Source: Antennarius striatus (Eukaryota; Chordata; Actinopteri; Lophiiformes; Antennariidae). Taken from it: a DNA stretch of 64,000 bases. Position 1 is the first letter of the stretch. Each line of letters begins with the position of its first letter. Location of the stretch: the NCBI RefSeq assembly GCF_040054535.1, contig NC_090797.1, forward strand, positions 13,221,001 to 13,285,000, given 5' to 3'. The notes under the pieces were generated by a model. It did no database searches and was not told the DNA's origin. It saw nothing but the letters and a program-made list of their open reading frames with translations. Shown piece by piece: positions 11,890 through 25,239 of the stretch. A program made the position numbers and the translations under genes.

Positions 11890-14800
11890 TCAGTCGCCAA
11901 CATCGCTGTCCTGGTCTCCGATGACCCAAAGGAAGTGGAAGCTGAGCGCCAGCAGGGCAGTGCCCAAAAGGTCACCCAGAGCAGTCAGGTAAGGAATGGT
12001 AAAGCTGTCTGGATCCTTGCCACTCCGCCACATAGCATGTACCATCCAGTCTGCTATACATAACAAAAGTAGCACCTAGAAGAGAAGGAAAAGGATCAGT
12101 GTTAATGTAAACCAGCTGAATTAAATGTCAGCTGAAGTGAAAAGTTCATGTTTTCACTTGTTTTCACGGAAAGGCAATACCGTCATTCATGCTAAAGTAG
12201 AGGATGAGAAGCTTTATAAAAAAGTGCGACACAATGTTTCTCCTTGGTTAATATGAGATGACAAGCTAAAAAAATAGAGCTGAAATTTATTTCTGAATAT
12301 TTATGATAATAAAAACGGTTATAAAATGCGATTTGTTTTCAATGACAATTAAAGACAACATCGAAACAATGCATGACAGCATTCAACAGACACATGTAAA
12401 AATTCATGTATTGAGCAGGAAGAATTCTTAATGCAAAGGAGAATCTAAAATTCAATTCTGTAAAAGATACCACTGTAAAAAAAAAAAAAAATAGAGAGCG
12501 AGAGATGAAAATCCCAACGGTAAATAAGTATATAGATGTAGAGTCAATGCTGGGATAGCAATGCCTGAAGCTAGGGTTTCTTGTGAAAAAAGTTTAGTTT
12601 ATAGTAACAGGTTAAGGAAAGACTGAGTCCCGTTCTGTGTTAACACAGCAGGTCTTTGTGTTAGCCCTTGTCAGTCTGCAAGCTTTAAAGCTTGTGGGTC
12701 ATTTACAAGTAATAGAACTTGCCGTCCAATCAGATTATCTGGGAGGAAAAGAAAGAAATCAAAAGTGTTAGCCATGCTGGTCTAGAATGGATTTAATGCC
12801 GCTGCTAGTCATGAGAGCACAAATGTCTTTATGTATATCTAAGTAACCGTTGATTTTATTTTTATTCTATTTTACTCTAACATGACTCCAAATAGCATGA
12901 CGGGACAGCATGCTGTCATTCTGTTGAGCATTTCAAAAGGTTTCGATGCACTACAATTCACCCCAAACAACAAAACAAACAAACTGAATGAATGACGTGG
13001 AAATCCAGTTTGCAATTATGGGATTAAAAAAAATCAGCCTCACGCAATTTAATTTTCCATCAGTGTCGGTGCTTAGTGCTCATCAAGTCCCACCATGCTA
13101 CGAGACTGAACTTAGTAAACATGTCTGCTGAATATTAGGATTCCAACACTGTAACATTTGTGAATGACTGCAATGATGATGTCAGAATTCAGCCCTAAAG
13201 CGACACTGTGTTAAGTCTGACTTCACAAAGCCCGGGTTATCGAGGTTTGAGAGAAAACAGGCATTTCAAAATGGCGTAAACACTTAAACTGTAGAGAGAA
13301 CAGAGAGGAGAAGATGTAATAGACAGAGCAGCAGACCGAGAGACGAGCTAAGAGTGTAATTCATTATTCAAGTTTCCACACATATTGTGAAGAGCACAGA
13401 GAGAAAACGAGAAGTCTATTAAAAGATAAGGACAAGTCCATAATTTAAGGGGAATGAGCTGTCCACAATTGGCAGTGCAAAGATTAGAAAAACAAAAAAA
13501 AGCTATGCAGACAGTGAAAGATGATTGAGGTAGCAGGGGAAATGATTACGATAAAATATAATTTTGTGAATTGAAAAACACATTTAAGGAGGAGCTGCGA
13601 CAACATGCCGACAGAGTCACTTGTGTCTGATTGTTTTCTAATGGAATGAGTAATCCGAGTGAACAACATCATCCTGCTTTCCTACCCAATAATCTTCAGA
13701 GGTCACATGATCTAAGTGTCTCACAAGCAAAACAAGCTCCAGGGCCCCAACGGTCCCCAGGAAACAGTCGTGGCTTTTTCCTTTTGTCCATTATAACTGG
13801 ACGGCTCAGCTGGACGTCTGATCACTTGTTGCCGTGGTTACTTTTGTGTCATTGATTGCTTTCAGAATGTCAACAGTACTCGATCATCTTTAAGTGCATG
13901 GCTTTCCATCAAGGATTACACATTGTTCTTTTAACCAAATGGTCGAATTTATGAAGAATGAAAGGGACAAATATGAGTGTCTACACACTCATCGTCCCAT
14001 TCCCCCAGCTCTGCATGTCTCTTTAATCATCTGGGTGGTGAGATGAACGATGCAAACAGAATACGGTTGTCTAATTTTGTGAGATGGCCACAAACAAAAT
14101 TGCTACTAACTTAGTTTAATGTCCAAATTATGCAGGGTTTTGGAAAATTTCTCCCGGCTAACAACTTCAAAATAAGTAAAATCCATCATGTGTTTGTGCA
14201 AAAATGTGACCATTATATGTTTATATTGTTGTCTGAAATCTTTTTTCACCAGATATTTGTTGCTAAACGTATTCCGATCCAGACGGACACACCTCCAGCT
14301 GCTTGGACACCGCTATGGTCTCCTGTAAATCCTATCGTCATTGGTTATTTGTTTCCTCACCAAAATACTCAAACTATTTCTTTTTGACTTGACTTGTTTG
14401 CGATGTCTTTTTGGTGTGAACACATTGAAACATGTGGATTTCTCCTGAGACCATCGATTGAACCCAATCTCAATATATTTTCATGGATCACCACTAACAG
14501 AAATAAAATAATGTTGCAGCAATGCTCTCTTTTATGACATTTTCATACGGAGAACCAGTAAAACTCATTGTGTGGATGTGATATTGCATAATACTGCTGC
14601 AGTGAGGATCCTTCACAATGCTGCAAAAAGGCACACAGTGCATCTCTGCCCTTTTTACACAATCCAATAACAGGGCAACAACAATCATTGACTGATTCTG
14701 TGAAATGCCAGTTGACCTTGGTGTGTGTTGGTGCTCGAGTGGATTTAGCTGCCAGCTGCTTGTAGCTTCCTATATCTCCTTCTTACACCCCGTTCCAGCA

Positions 14801-17800
14801 GCGTCTTCCCAACATCTCACCGTTTTTGTTTTCTATTTGTTTTTTTGTCTTCTTTTTCTAGCTTGGGAGTTTCAATTTAGCGTTAATGTATTCTGTGTTA
14901 CTGGCCTGAATGGCCCCTTTTAAGAGGGTGGTCATGTGACCAAGGCAAGCATCTTGGGTCAAAGGTGACAGATGTGGAGGACAGAACCGGGTAATTTATT
15001 CTTGAATGTCTGCATTGACTTATTACATAAGATGTAATCTACATTAAAATCATATTATCTGTAAAAATTACTCTATGCAGGAGTTTGCAGAACATAAAAG
15101 TTATTACAGCTATCATTATTATTAGTATTAACCATTTCCTCAGTTGAGGGGTAGAGAGAATTACTGACTGAATTCCTGGTAAAGTCGTTAATACACTGAG
15201 TATATTTACCAACGTGACATTTTCAAGCATGAACTCAAACACAATCCTGTTTTAAGCTGCTTTCAGGCACAAAATTCCCTGTTCTGTTTACTCAGACCGA
15301 CTTGTGAGCTTCCTCTTCCTCTGTGCATCATTTTAGTATGCAAGTAAACAAGCAAAGCTTGTGTTCAAAGAGACCTGAAAATTCTAACTGGAAGGACTCT
15401 CTCTCTCAATTTCACTCTATTAGCAGCCGCTAAACACTGAGGGTATTCATCATTGGAGAAAACATAATTGGATTTAAATTTGAATTTATTTGGAAGTTTT
15501 TCTCAAGCATGACTTAGATAAAATGCTACAATAACTAACGTGACTTTAGATTCATGTCGAGTTCACTTAAAATTAGTGTATTGTATTGGGAACATACTGT
15601 TTAATTAACATTTTTTTGACCAATGTCAGGAATAGTGTGTTTTACTCGTGGGTGACATTTTGTTAGTAAAATATAATTAATAATAATAATGATAACAATA
15701 ATAAAAAGCAAAGGATGTAGATAATTTGGTCTATTTACACAGGTTGGGAGGTGGTGATGTGTTGGAAAAGGCCAGCAGCTGCCAAGGATGAAGACTGGAA
15801 TGAGTCTACGTGTTGGTCTGACACAAACATCCTCTTACTTGTACAAAACAAGACATTAGCAGACATTAAGTTCTACCATATGATGAAATAATGTACAGAA
15901 AACATTATAGAATTCAGGCAGCAGACACATTGTAGTTTGGTGTCTATAAGCATCTGACCTCATCACTCCCCAGAATTGTTCATACGACCATATTGGGGAG
16001 TGACGAGATCTTCTCGAGCCTGTTTGTAGATGTTGTGGTGGATGTGATACTGACAGGTATCTCACTTTAGTCACATCCTCTCCACTGGTTAAGAAACAAT
16101 GCATTCCACAAATTGCCTCCCGTTTCCAGCTGAGTCCATCTTAAAATAAAGCAACACAATGACACGGTACAATTCCTTGTCTTGAAACGACAAGACAAAT
16201 CTGGGCCCTGTCATTCCTTTAAGTGTTTATTCCTGCTGTTTATGTTTTATTGCTCGAAAATTTGCCTTGACAAAATGAGTTTGGGATGCATTAAGGTCCA
16301 GAATTACTTCAATATCGCGTCGTCACATCTTGTTCTGGTGAACATCTTCTGCTGTTGGATTATGTGTTAAATCTCCCTTATATTTATGCCTTACTCTGTC
16401 CACTAAAGGAGAAAAAAAAATTCCATACCGTGATTATTATCATACTACACACTAACACAAACTAATATGATAATTGTAAACTGAAACCACATAAAGAAAA
16501 AGCATTTAAGTAGCTGATCTGGTCCTCATAATATATTTGAATAAAGTATGACTTTTAACACAAATAAAGTAAATTGAACAAGGGTGGGGGATCTCTCAAT
16601 TCTCTTCTGTTTCTAAACATTCATTGCAAAATCAAAAATACATATACACCTTTTAGGTCGGGGACAGTTGAACAGTGCCTGATCTGACCATTAAAGTTAA
16701 AATGGTCAACCTTAACTCTAACCCATATGGTGATATTTGGTGTCAAGGTCCATATTAGTATGATGCTCACAGTTATACCTTGTTGTTTTCTCTTCTAGAT
16801 AAGGTTTGCCAAGTCTTCAGATGATCATAGATTTCATATTAAGTCCTTTAAAAAACACGTGTGGCTTTACTGGTCCTGTCCAGCGTGTATTATAGAGATT
16901 TTGCGAGAGACTTTGTTTTAAAACAAGTTGTTTTCAGCACAAACAACACAAGAGAGATGCTTTGTTGAAATATGTCTTCACCTGAGTTTTACCATCACGG
17001 CAATTAGCTTATAATTTTTGAAGGAATTACTATTATTCTGGATTTTATAACAGTTAATACTAAAAAACACAATAAATTGGCGCCCCAGTGAGAAATAAAA
17101 AATACTGTGATCTAATAACAGTTTCAGGATTGGGTAATTAAATATTCGAGCACCCCATAGCAAAATTCAAAGACCTGCTGGAAACAGGTATTAAACATTA
17201 TGTGGCAGCAAGATTTGAATTATGAGAGAATTCCATGTGGTTCCTGTAATATATTCTAGAAGAGAAAGCACAGTTAATGCGTGTGTCTATTGTCACATAG
17301 TGGATGCAATAAGTGACACCGTAATCACTCCTGTGGTACAAATAAAGCACGAAAATTTAGAGCTGTGTCAAGGGGTATCGAGGCTGTAGCTGCTCTGATG
17401 AAGCTGGCCAGATATACACTCATGTCATGAGGTCAGGTCATTGTGGCCTAAATAGAACTGTCTGTGGAGCCTGTGTCTGGAGTGGGAATAATCCAGTAAA
17501 TGTGTGTGTTTCTCAGTCATAATTTCCCCAGAGGTGCCAGACTTGGCGGAGATGTTTTCTGCGGACCCGTGGTAAAACCAGGAGCAGACTTTGGAGTGGT
17601 TTCTTCTTTTGGTTGTGGGGTGGATTGGAAACTAATTGACATTTAACTTTTTGAAAGTAAAAGTAATTCTATTATTAAGTAAATATTCAACCATCAAATT
17701 TTCAGGGAAACTGTTGCAACTGTAGCTGCCAACACGACACAGCTCCACATGGCCTTATAAACACCATGCAGCCCATTTTGGGGACAAGAAGTTGTCTTGA

Positions 17801-20800
17801 CTTTGGTAACGTAACGCAGCCTCCACGAAAATGATGACGTTTGGCCTTCAGTGAAAGATTTCAAGAGCCTTCAACACAATTATTATTATTTACTGGGCGG
17901 TATTTGACAAAGTGACCGTCCCGGTGACTTTCATTGACTCTGGTCTTATTACTAAATGTCCCAGTATGCTTACCATAAATGTTACATTACCATGGCCATG
18001 CATATTCATCAGTATTAAACTTTGACTAACCTTTTCTCAGCTTTTCTCAGGGGATTTCTCAGCTCCCAAACTGCCAAACTAAAACTTCTTTCACCTCGAG
18101 CTGTCGCTGAAACCTCGGTGCCTTATTGCACTATGTTGCCTTAGCATATTTTACATTGCCTCATTTTTTATCTGAATATACTAAGGGCTCGCACATCATT
18201 GTGGAGTAATGTGGTTTAGTGTGCTGTTCAACTCAGATTTTCCTGTATTGCTTGTTTTTCCTCTTCCAACTCATACTTGGAATTAGAACATAATCAGAAT
18301 ATAACAGCAGTTATAGTGCTTTTTTATTTAACTGAATGACATCAACTTCTACCACGCTGCTGAATCATTTGACAAATTATGAGCAAAAAAACTACAATTA
18401 AACTTTGTATACATTGAGTCCTATATGCATGTGAGGCTTTAAGTGTTTCTCACAAATATTTAAAATATAGGTCATGTAATAAATAAACCTTGATTACTTG
18501 ATGCCGCTGCAGACTTGATGAGACAGCAAATAACAAATATTGTCTCGCTCATAATCCATCAACATAAACATGTTTGTTTCCAGCAGATTAAGTCATCAGT
18601 AACCCAAAACCTGGACTCTAAAGCTTTAGCTTCTGACATAAACGTAAAGACGACACAGGGTTGCTGTTTTTTTGTCACCCCTCCAAAAAAAAAGAAAAAG
18701 ATTCAAACTATATTATATTAATATAATATAGTTTATAGTGAAACAAATGCCATGGCCGTTGTTTCGGCAGTGTAAAAGGAAGGATATCAAATCAATTACT
18801 CAAGTAGAAAGAGTCCTGATATTTAGCAGAAATCCTTTCGCCCTGGTCTTGTAGTGGCTGAGGCAAAGCAGGAAGAAAACCGTAAGCAGCGATTTGTCAC
18901 TTCAGCCGTGAACGGACATCGCAGATTAAAGCTGGCCAGTAAATAAAGGTTGAAGCTCTGTGCGTTGTTTCTAACTACTCGACTGGTGAAGAGAGTTTAT
19001 CTTGAATTAAATTAACCTGGGAGGAGAGCATCCTTTAAACTCCCTGACTACTCCCTGGAAAATGAGCACGGGAGGCTAATAGGTGAAATAGATTTTTTGT
19101 TGGAGGGCTGTTAGATTGCTGCTTGACCACTCAGTACCACAGGTGTGCACCTCCGTTTGGGAAAGAAAATAGATGCAAAGGCAATGAAAACATTGCTTGT
19201 GATACTAAATACCAGAAAATATGAATTAGAAGTACATTTACTAGTTTGGTAAATATGGTTTTTATACATTTTAACTTTTATCGCTCCGTTATTCTTCCAA
19301 GACTGACCAAGGAAGACTACTATTGATTCGATGCTGACCTCACAGAGAATCAGAGCGCTATGGACCTAATGAAACAGTAGTAAAACACCAGATCCCGATG
19401 GACTACCAGGTAACTACTTAAAAATATTCACCAAACAAATTAAAATTATTTTGATACACAAAAAAAGTAAAAACATTTTAAAGTTCTTATGAGTCCTACG
19501 TACTAACAGTGACGTGCGGTGAGGTTCAGGGCTGGTGAGGCGCTGACTTCCTCATAATCAGATTTACAAACATATGAACCTACAGTGTAGCTTATTCAAC
19601 ATTTAATCAGCAATAGTGAGTGGGTTATGTCTAAAGTCTCATAGCAGAATTATTTACACATAATCCTTCAGCTCCTTCTGAACAAAAGCATCGAAAAAAC
19701 TTTGAGTTTCGACATTAAATCCTCCGTTTTTATAGTAAGGCAAGGTGAAGCCTACCCGGATTATCAGAGTCTTCAGGGACTCACCTGCAGCATAGCAGCA
19801 GACAAATAGACAGACATGAAGATTGGTGTGAGGGAGGTGTGTCCGCTCTTCATCAGGTGGATGGTGTAGAGGAAGATAATGTGACCTGGGATCACCAACA
19901 GGAGAAGCACCTGAGCAGAGCGATGATTGGCTCCTGAGAATATACAGAATAGATGGAGGGGAGTTAACACTTAGAACCGTGACCTGTCCTGAGCAGAATG
20001 AGAGGGAATCATTTTGGGGTGGCTGTGGCTTAAGTGGTCAGAGTGGTCTTCCAGCCTCAGTCATTCTGGCAATTCTTTACTACATGAATTTGTATGTGAA
20101 AAATGTGAAAACCTTCATATCTTTGCACTTTAGTTTTGCATGTACTGTATATTTGTATTAAATCAGCCTACCTAAGGTCCCCCAGGACTCACGAGTGCTG
20201 CTAGTTTTCATTATAAACGTCTAACAAGGAATTATTTTACACTTGGGACAGCAGGAGATGGCAATTAACGGCCTTGTAGGACAGAGAAGCAGCGGCCTGA
20301 TTATTATCCTGACAATGTTCCCGCTGAGCGTCACATCCAGATGTACTTGAAACATGGGTATTTATACAAAAGTTAATTAAAACGTGTCGAGGGCTTCTCC
20401 ACAGTGGTGTATTAATAATAGCCACTAGTACAGTAAGTGCTTTATATCCACCATGTTGGTCACTAATTCCTACTCCAGTGGGATTTAAATCACTTTATTT
20501 ACCTGTGCCACAGAATGTGCGGCAGGGGTAATAGCAGCCTTTGGCCTCGTCGGGGACCTCCCCAGGAGCACAGTTGAAATGCAGGTGAGTGGAGAACCTG
20601 CTGGATTGAATGGCGACCAGATTACCCCCGATTCCTGCACAACACAGAGAGAATTTGTGGTTGGAGTAAAGCAGTCTGCGTCAGTGAAGAGTCACGAGCA
20701 GAGGAACACGGTGACATCGTTTCTCTGTGAACTGTGAATAGTGAACAAAGAGGATGCTGAGACTGTTAAAAAAATTTTGAGTTAACCAAATCCTTCTGAA

Positions 20801-23800
20801 CTTGTAGGTCGACACTCGATCCCTGGTATTTGGAATTGTCAGATAGAAAATAACTACAACAGACGGGTGTCTGGGCTCAGCCTTTATCTCCACACACAAC
20901 CCTAAATCTACCCTGAGAATTTACAAGACAGTAACCACAAGAGAAAACAAAAAAAAAGAAGCTAAAATAGGCCACAACAAAATGTTTCTGATACATTTCC
21001 CTCGTCTTTATGTGCAGTTCTATTTTCTCCGAGACAGACTTTAATTCACATCAAGGAGATGAATGGTCATGAGAAATGTGGAACACCATCTGTGTAGAAA
21101 AAAGACTGGAGCACTTAACATTCACATGCCACAGCTATCACAGCTTCCCTTTTGGAAAGTAACACACACAATCTAACTTCTCGTGTTTCTCATCCTTGTG
21201 GTTTAGCGGCGGAGTCCTGCAGGAGAACTCACTGTCTGCATCCATCAACAACAAACTAGCAGACACAAAACAGCTCAAAGCAGAAAAAAAAAAAAGGAAT
21301 TCTGCACCTTTATAGTTGTACAAAACAAGTACAGAAGAAGAGACGCTTTCTTCACAATCGTGAAAAATGGATCATTTAGTCGTCGTGATTCTGCAAGAGC
21401 TGCTGGAGAACATACTGTCTGTATTTCATTGGCTTTGTGCTGCAGACCATTCACAGAGAACACGGATCAGGATCTGCCTCAGAGCCCTGAGGCCTGTTCT
21501 TGTGGTGTGTATATTAAATTAGACACCGCCACCACCTCAGGGTGATGTCCATTTAATTCAATTTATGGTGGCTCCCTGTCTGCCTGGTGACACTGTATTG
21601 AAGCTTTACCAGTGCTCCCACTGGGCCCGTAAACGGGCATAACTTCACAATGACCATCATTCTATGGCAATAAAATCAACCCCACTGATCCGGCGTTGAT
21701 TTTTAAAGGGATTGCCGGAGTGTGATGAGAAGACTATCATCTGTCTCTTGAGCCTAAGCCTAAACTAGCACAAAACATATGGCTCATATGCAGGTTTCTA
21801 GTGGCAAATTACAATATAAAAACTTAGCAATACAATGGCATTGTCAATAAATAAAATTCTATTGACATCCTAGAATAAAAAAGGACATGAAAAATATATT
21901 TTTAAGACGGCATCAGTAACATAACCAAACTGAATGCCTCCTCTTCTCTGTTAGTGTAAAATTGGTATGATATACCAAAATTAAAAGTATGTCTAAAAAA
22001 CAGTTTGTGCAAAAACAAATGGGCTTTCAGAAATGTATGGATGTCTGAGATGGTTGGAGGATAGATGGAGGGTGTTCTTGCATGCCTGCAGGGGTGGGGG
22101 AGGCAGACTGAGACAGGTTTTGGGGTGATCTATGTTATCCAGGTCACTGGGTTTGACAGGAGTGATGAAGAGAATAAGGGACAGGGCTACATGTGTGGGT
22201 TCCACCCAGCTGGCTTGCTCCCATCTGGAAGAGGAAGATGTCGGCTGTTTCTCATCTCTAGGTTTAATTTCATCCTTGTTTATTTGAACGATTCTAACAC
22301 CAGGATATGACATGAAGACAAACCGAATATAATGAAAGAAAAACAGCAAAAACAAAAACAAAAAACTTATTGGAGGAGGTGAGATGTAAAGCAAGAGACA
22401 ACCTTATCTTAAAACGAACAACAAAAACCATAAAAAAAGAAAAAAGAAAAATTAGAGTCAGGATGAAATTGCTATCAGGTGGAGGATTCATAACCAGACT
22501 GATACCTGCAGGTTCAGAAACCAAATCAAATCATCTTTACAACCTTTATGAAAGCAAAATGAATCAGAGCCCTCAGACCATTTGTGATCTGATATCATGC
22601 GGCGGATGCGATGGGTCCAAAGGAAAACGCATGCAGACGTTTCCTCAACACCAGGATTAAACGTGTCTCAGTAGCTTTCAAAGAAAGCATCACAATATTG
22701 TTATTATACACTTAGTCCAACGTTGATGATTTAAATAAATTAAACACAGTCTGCCATAATTTCATGAGCAACTAAAGACGATGTTGACTTTCTTAAGAAT
22801 AAAATGACTCCTTAAAGTTATTTTTTTAATGACTTTTTATAAGCTGAACTCCCTGCCCATGGCATACAGACACTGATCTCTCATTTTGTCTGGAGAGGCT
22901 CGCACAAGCAGTCAAACCGCTGACCGCCATGAGACTGTGTGCTCACTAAAGCCTAAAGGCAAAAGAGGTTTCATCATTAATAAACTAGTAAGTAAAACCT
23001 TTGCAAATCAATTCGAGACCTCGGGGCTTCTCCTGGCAGCAGTCCCCACTCCCTTCAGTTTTTCAGGAGAAAAACAGGAGCTGTGATCGGCTTTTCCTGT
23101 GAAGCTTCAGAAATACTTTGCGAAATAAAACTTCACTCGTCAGTAGAGAAGTAAACACGATATTTGTCTGTTTGATTTCAACTTTGTTTTAAAGTCATAT
23201 TTTATAAATCTCCTGATATCCTTTGCAGTTGGATCACATTACCTATTTTAGGACATCGCTGTGGAGTATAGCCTAAACATTACAAAAATAAACTATTAAA
23301 GATGAACAAAATAAAGAGCCACTCATTATTTCTGCTCAGATTAAATTTGATACATCTGTGTTTTTTTGGTTTTGCCCTGACAATGTAAAGTTCTGGGAAG
23401 ACGTTCACTTTGTTATCGCTGAAATTCTGAGCTACGACATACCCGAGACATTTATATTGTATTTCGCCACTATTAAGGAAAAAAGCTGTGTCGAAAGAAA
23501 GCAGGTATTTATTTAAAAAAATTTGTAACCAGCTTGTAAAATGGCAATCAGAAGACGATGGTATAAACCAGACTGTTCAACAACAGATGCACGGTTGAAA
23601 ACTGTAAATGAAATATATATTAATGAACAACTGACACAAGATTAAGGCTCGAGAAGAACAATCCCAAAGAAAAATGGATGAAATGGATTATTGTTACAAA
23701 AACGTCAGGTCAAAGATCAACCTATTAATACAGGAACAGACTGAAGAAACTTGACTAAACTAACTTGTTCTGACTTTGAAGTTTGTGCTTTTCTCCCCTT

Positions 23801-25173
23801 TTGGGAGTTTTGTTATTTTGTTATGTTTTGTTTTTTTCCATTAATACTTTAAAACTGCGATAAAAAGCCAGTCATAAAAGAAAAAGAAAACTGATAGATC
23901 TATAACTAAACTTTTAAACCATTGTTAGACTATAAAAAATGAGTTCCGTGTGTTTTAAGAGTATTTAAGAACGGCGGTCACCCGGAATTTTATTTACTGA
24001 GACCTGGATTTTTCCAAAATTCCTCATACATCATAAAACATCCTCATCCTCACCAACACAATCATGATTCCCCTGCTGCTTGTGCCCAGGAAACATCTCC
24101 ATGGAAATCCTTTTGGAGTCAGAGTCCTTCTCCATCTTATGAAAATGCCCCCCCACCCCCCATTAATGCCATTTAAATTAAAAGCTTATCTGGTGTTGTG
24201 GAGGTGCAGGCTGCTGGAAACCAGGCTGAGACTGTTAACAGTGGGAGATCTAATCAAGACAGGATGGAAGAGGACCATTTTTATAAAGTGGAGACAGACA
24301 GACTGCGGTCAAATGCTAAGCTAACCTCATGAGGTACGTTAACTGTGCTAATGACCATTTGGAGTGTTTATAGTAACCCTCATTAACCCTGTGGCTGCTG
24401 AATGAGTACTCACAATTTTTTGACATTCAAACGTGGAGGCTGTCAAGTACTTCATATATAAAGGAGAACAAAATTCCCCTGATGATTTTTTTTTTTTTAC
24501 AGAAAATCCATCAGCATATTTTACAAAGCTATCCTTTGAAATATCCCTGTGAACAAACTAAACACAAGAAGTCAAAAAAAAAATTGATTTGAGTCAGCAT
24601 GGGAATGTAGGAAACAGGATTAGCCATCATATTAGCAAATTAAATACAAAGAAGAAGCCGCTTATGGAAAGTTACACACGCGTGCACGATCACACACACA
24701 CACGACCCAGACTGAACAGTTGGTGGTTCTGTGCCTGGTTCATTGGTACCACTGCTTTGCTCAGGAAGTGAGCTGGCAGCTCTCCAGATACCCGCCCACT
24801 CTGTGCTGATTGGTCGATGCTGGTTTGGAACTTGCTGGCCGTAAATACAGTCGCTCAATCCCCAGAGTGCGACAACCCGCTGTCCGCGGCAAACTGTTCA
24901 TAAATCCATCGGAAGAAAAGAATTTCTCCATTGACACGACATTAGACTAGAGTGCAGCGCAGCCATAACACATTATGTCGTTTGAGTAAGTGGTGAAATT
25001 CATTTAGGAAAGGCATGATGTCACCAGCCCAGGTTTTCATTATCTGAAGATGCAGACAGGGGCGAGCGGGTTGGAGGAAAGTGGCAATGCAATAAACATC
25101 ACAGGTAATAGAAAAGGGCAGAATGGAGACGACGTGTCCAAAACTGAGCTACTTTTTTTTTTCCAGATCTCCT

Positions 25174-25239
<66 letters not shown>

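Larger units (their letters stand above)
12076..19784 (-). other. slc41a2 intron 9 (7.7 kb)
   Basis: AT-rich intronic DNA with no recognisable nested gene. It contains a perfect 30-bp palindrome (18705-18734) and a probable DNA-transposon fragment near 19508. Short ORFs here do not resemble known proteins. Confidence 0.8.

Noticed and set aside
21993-22394. 133-codon minus-strand ORF in slc41a2 intron 7
   Set aside because: Low-complexity Phe/Leu/Pro/Ser composition from A-rich and C-rich runs; overlapping ORFs on the other strand; no family resemblance.
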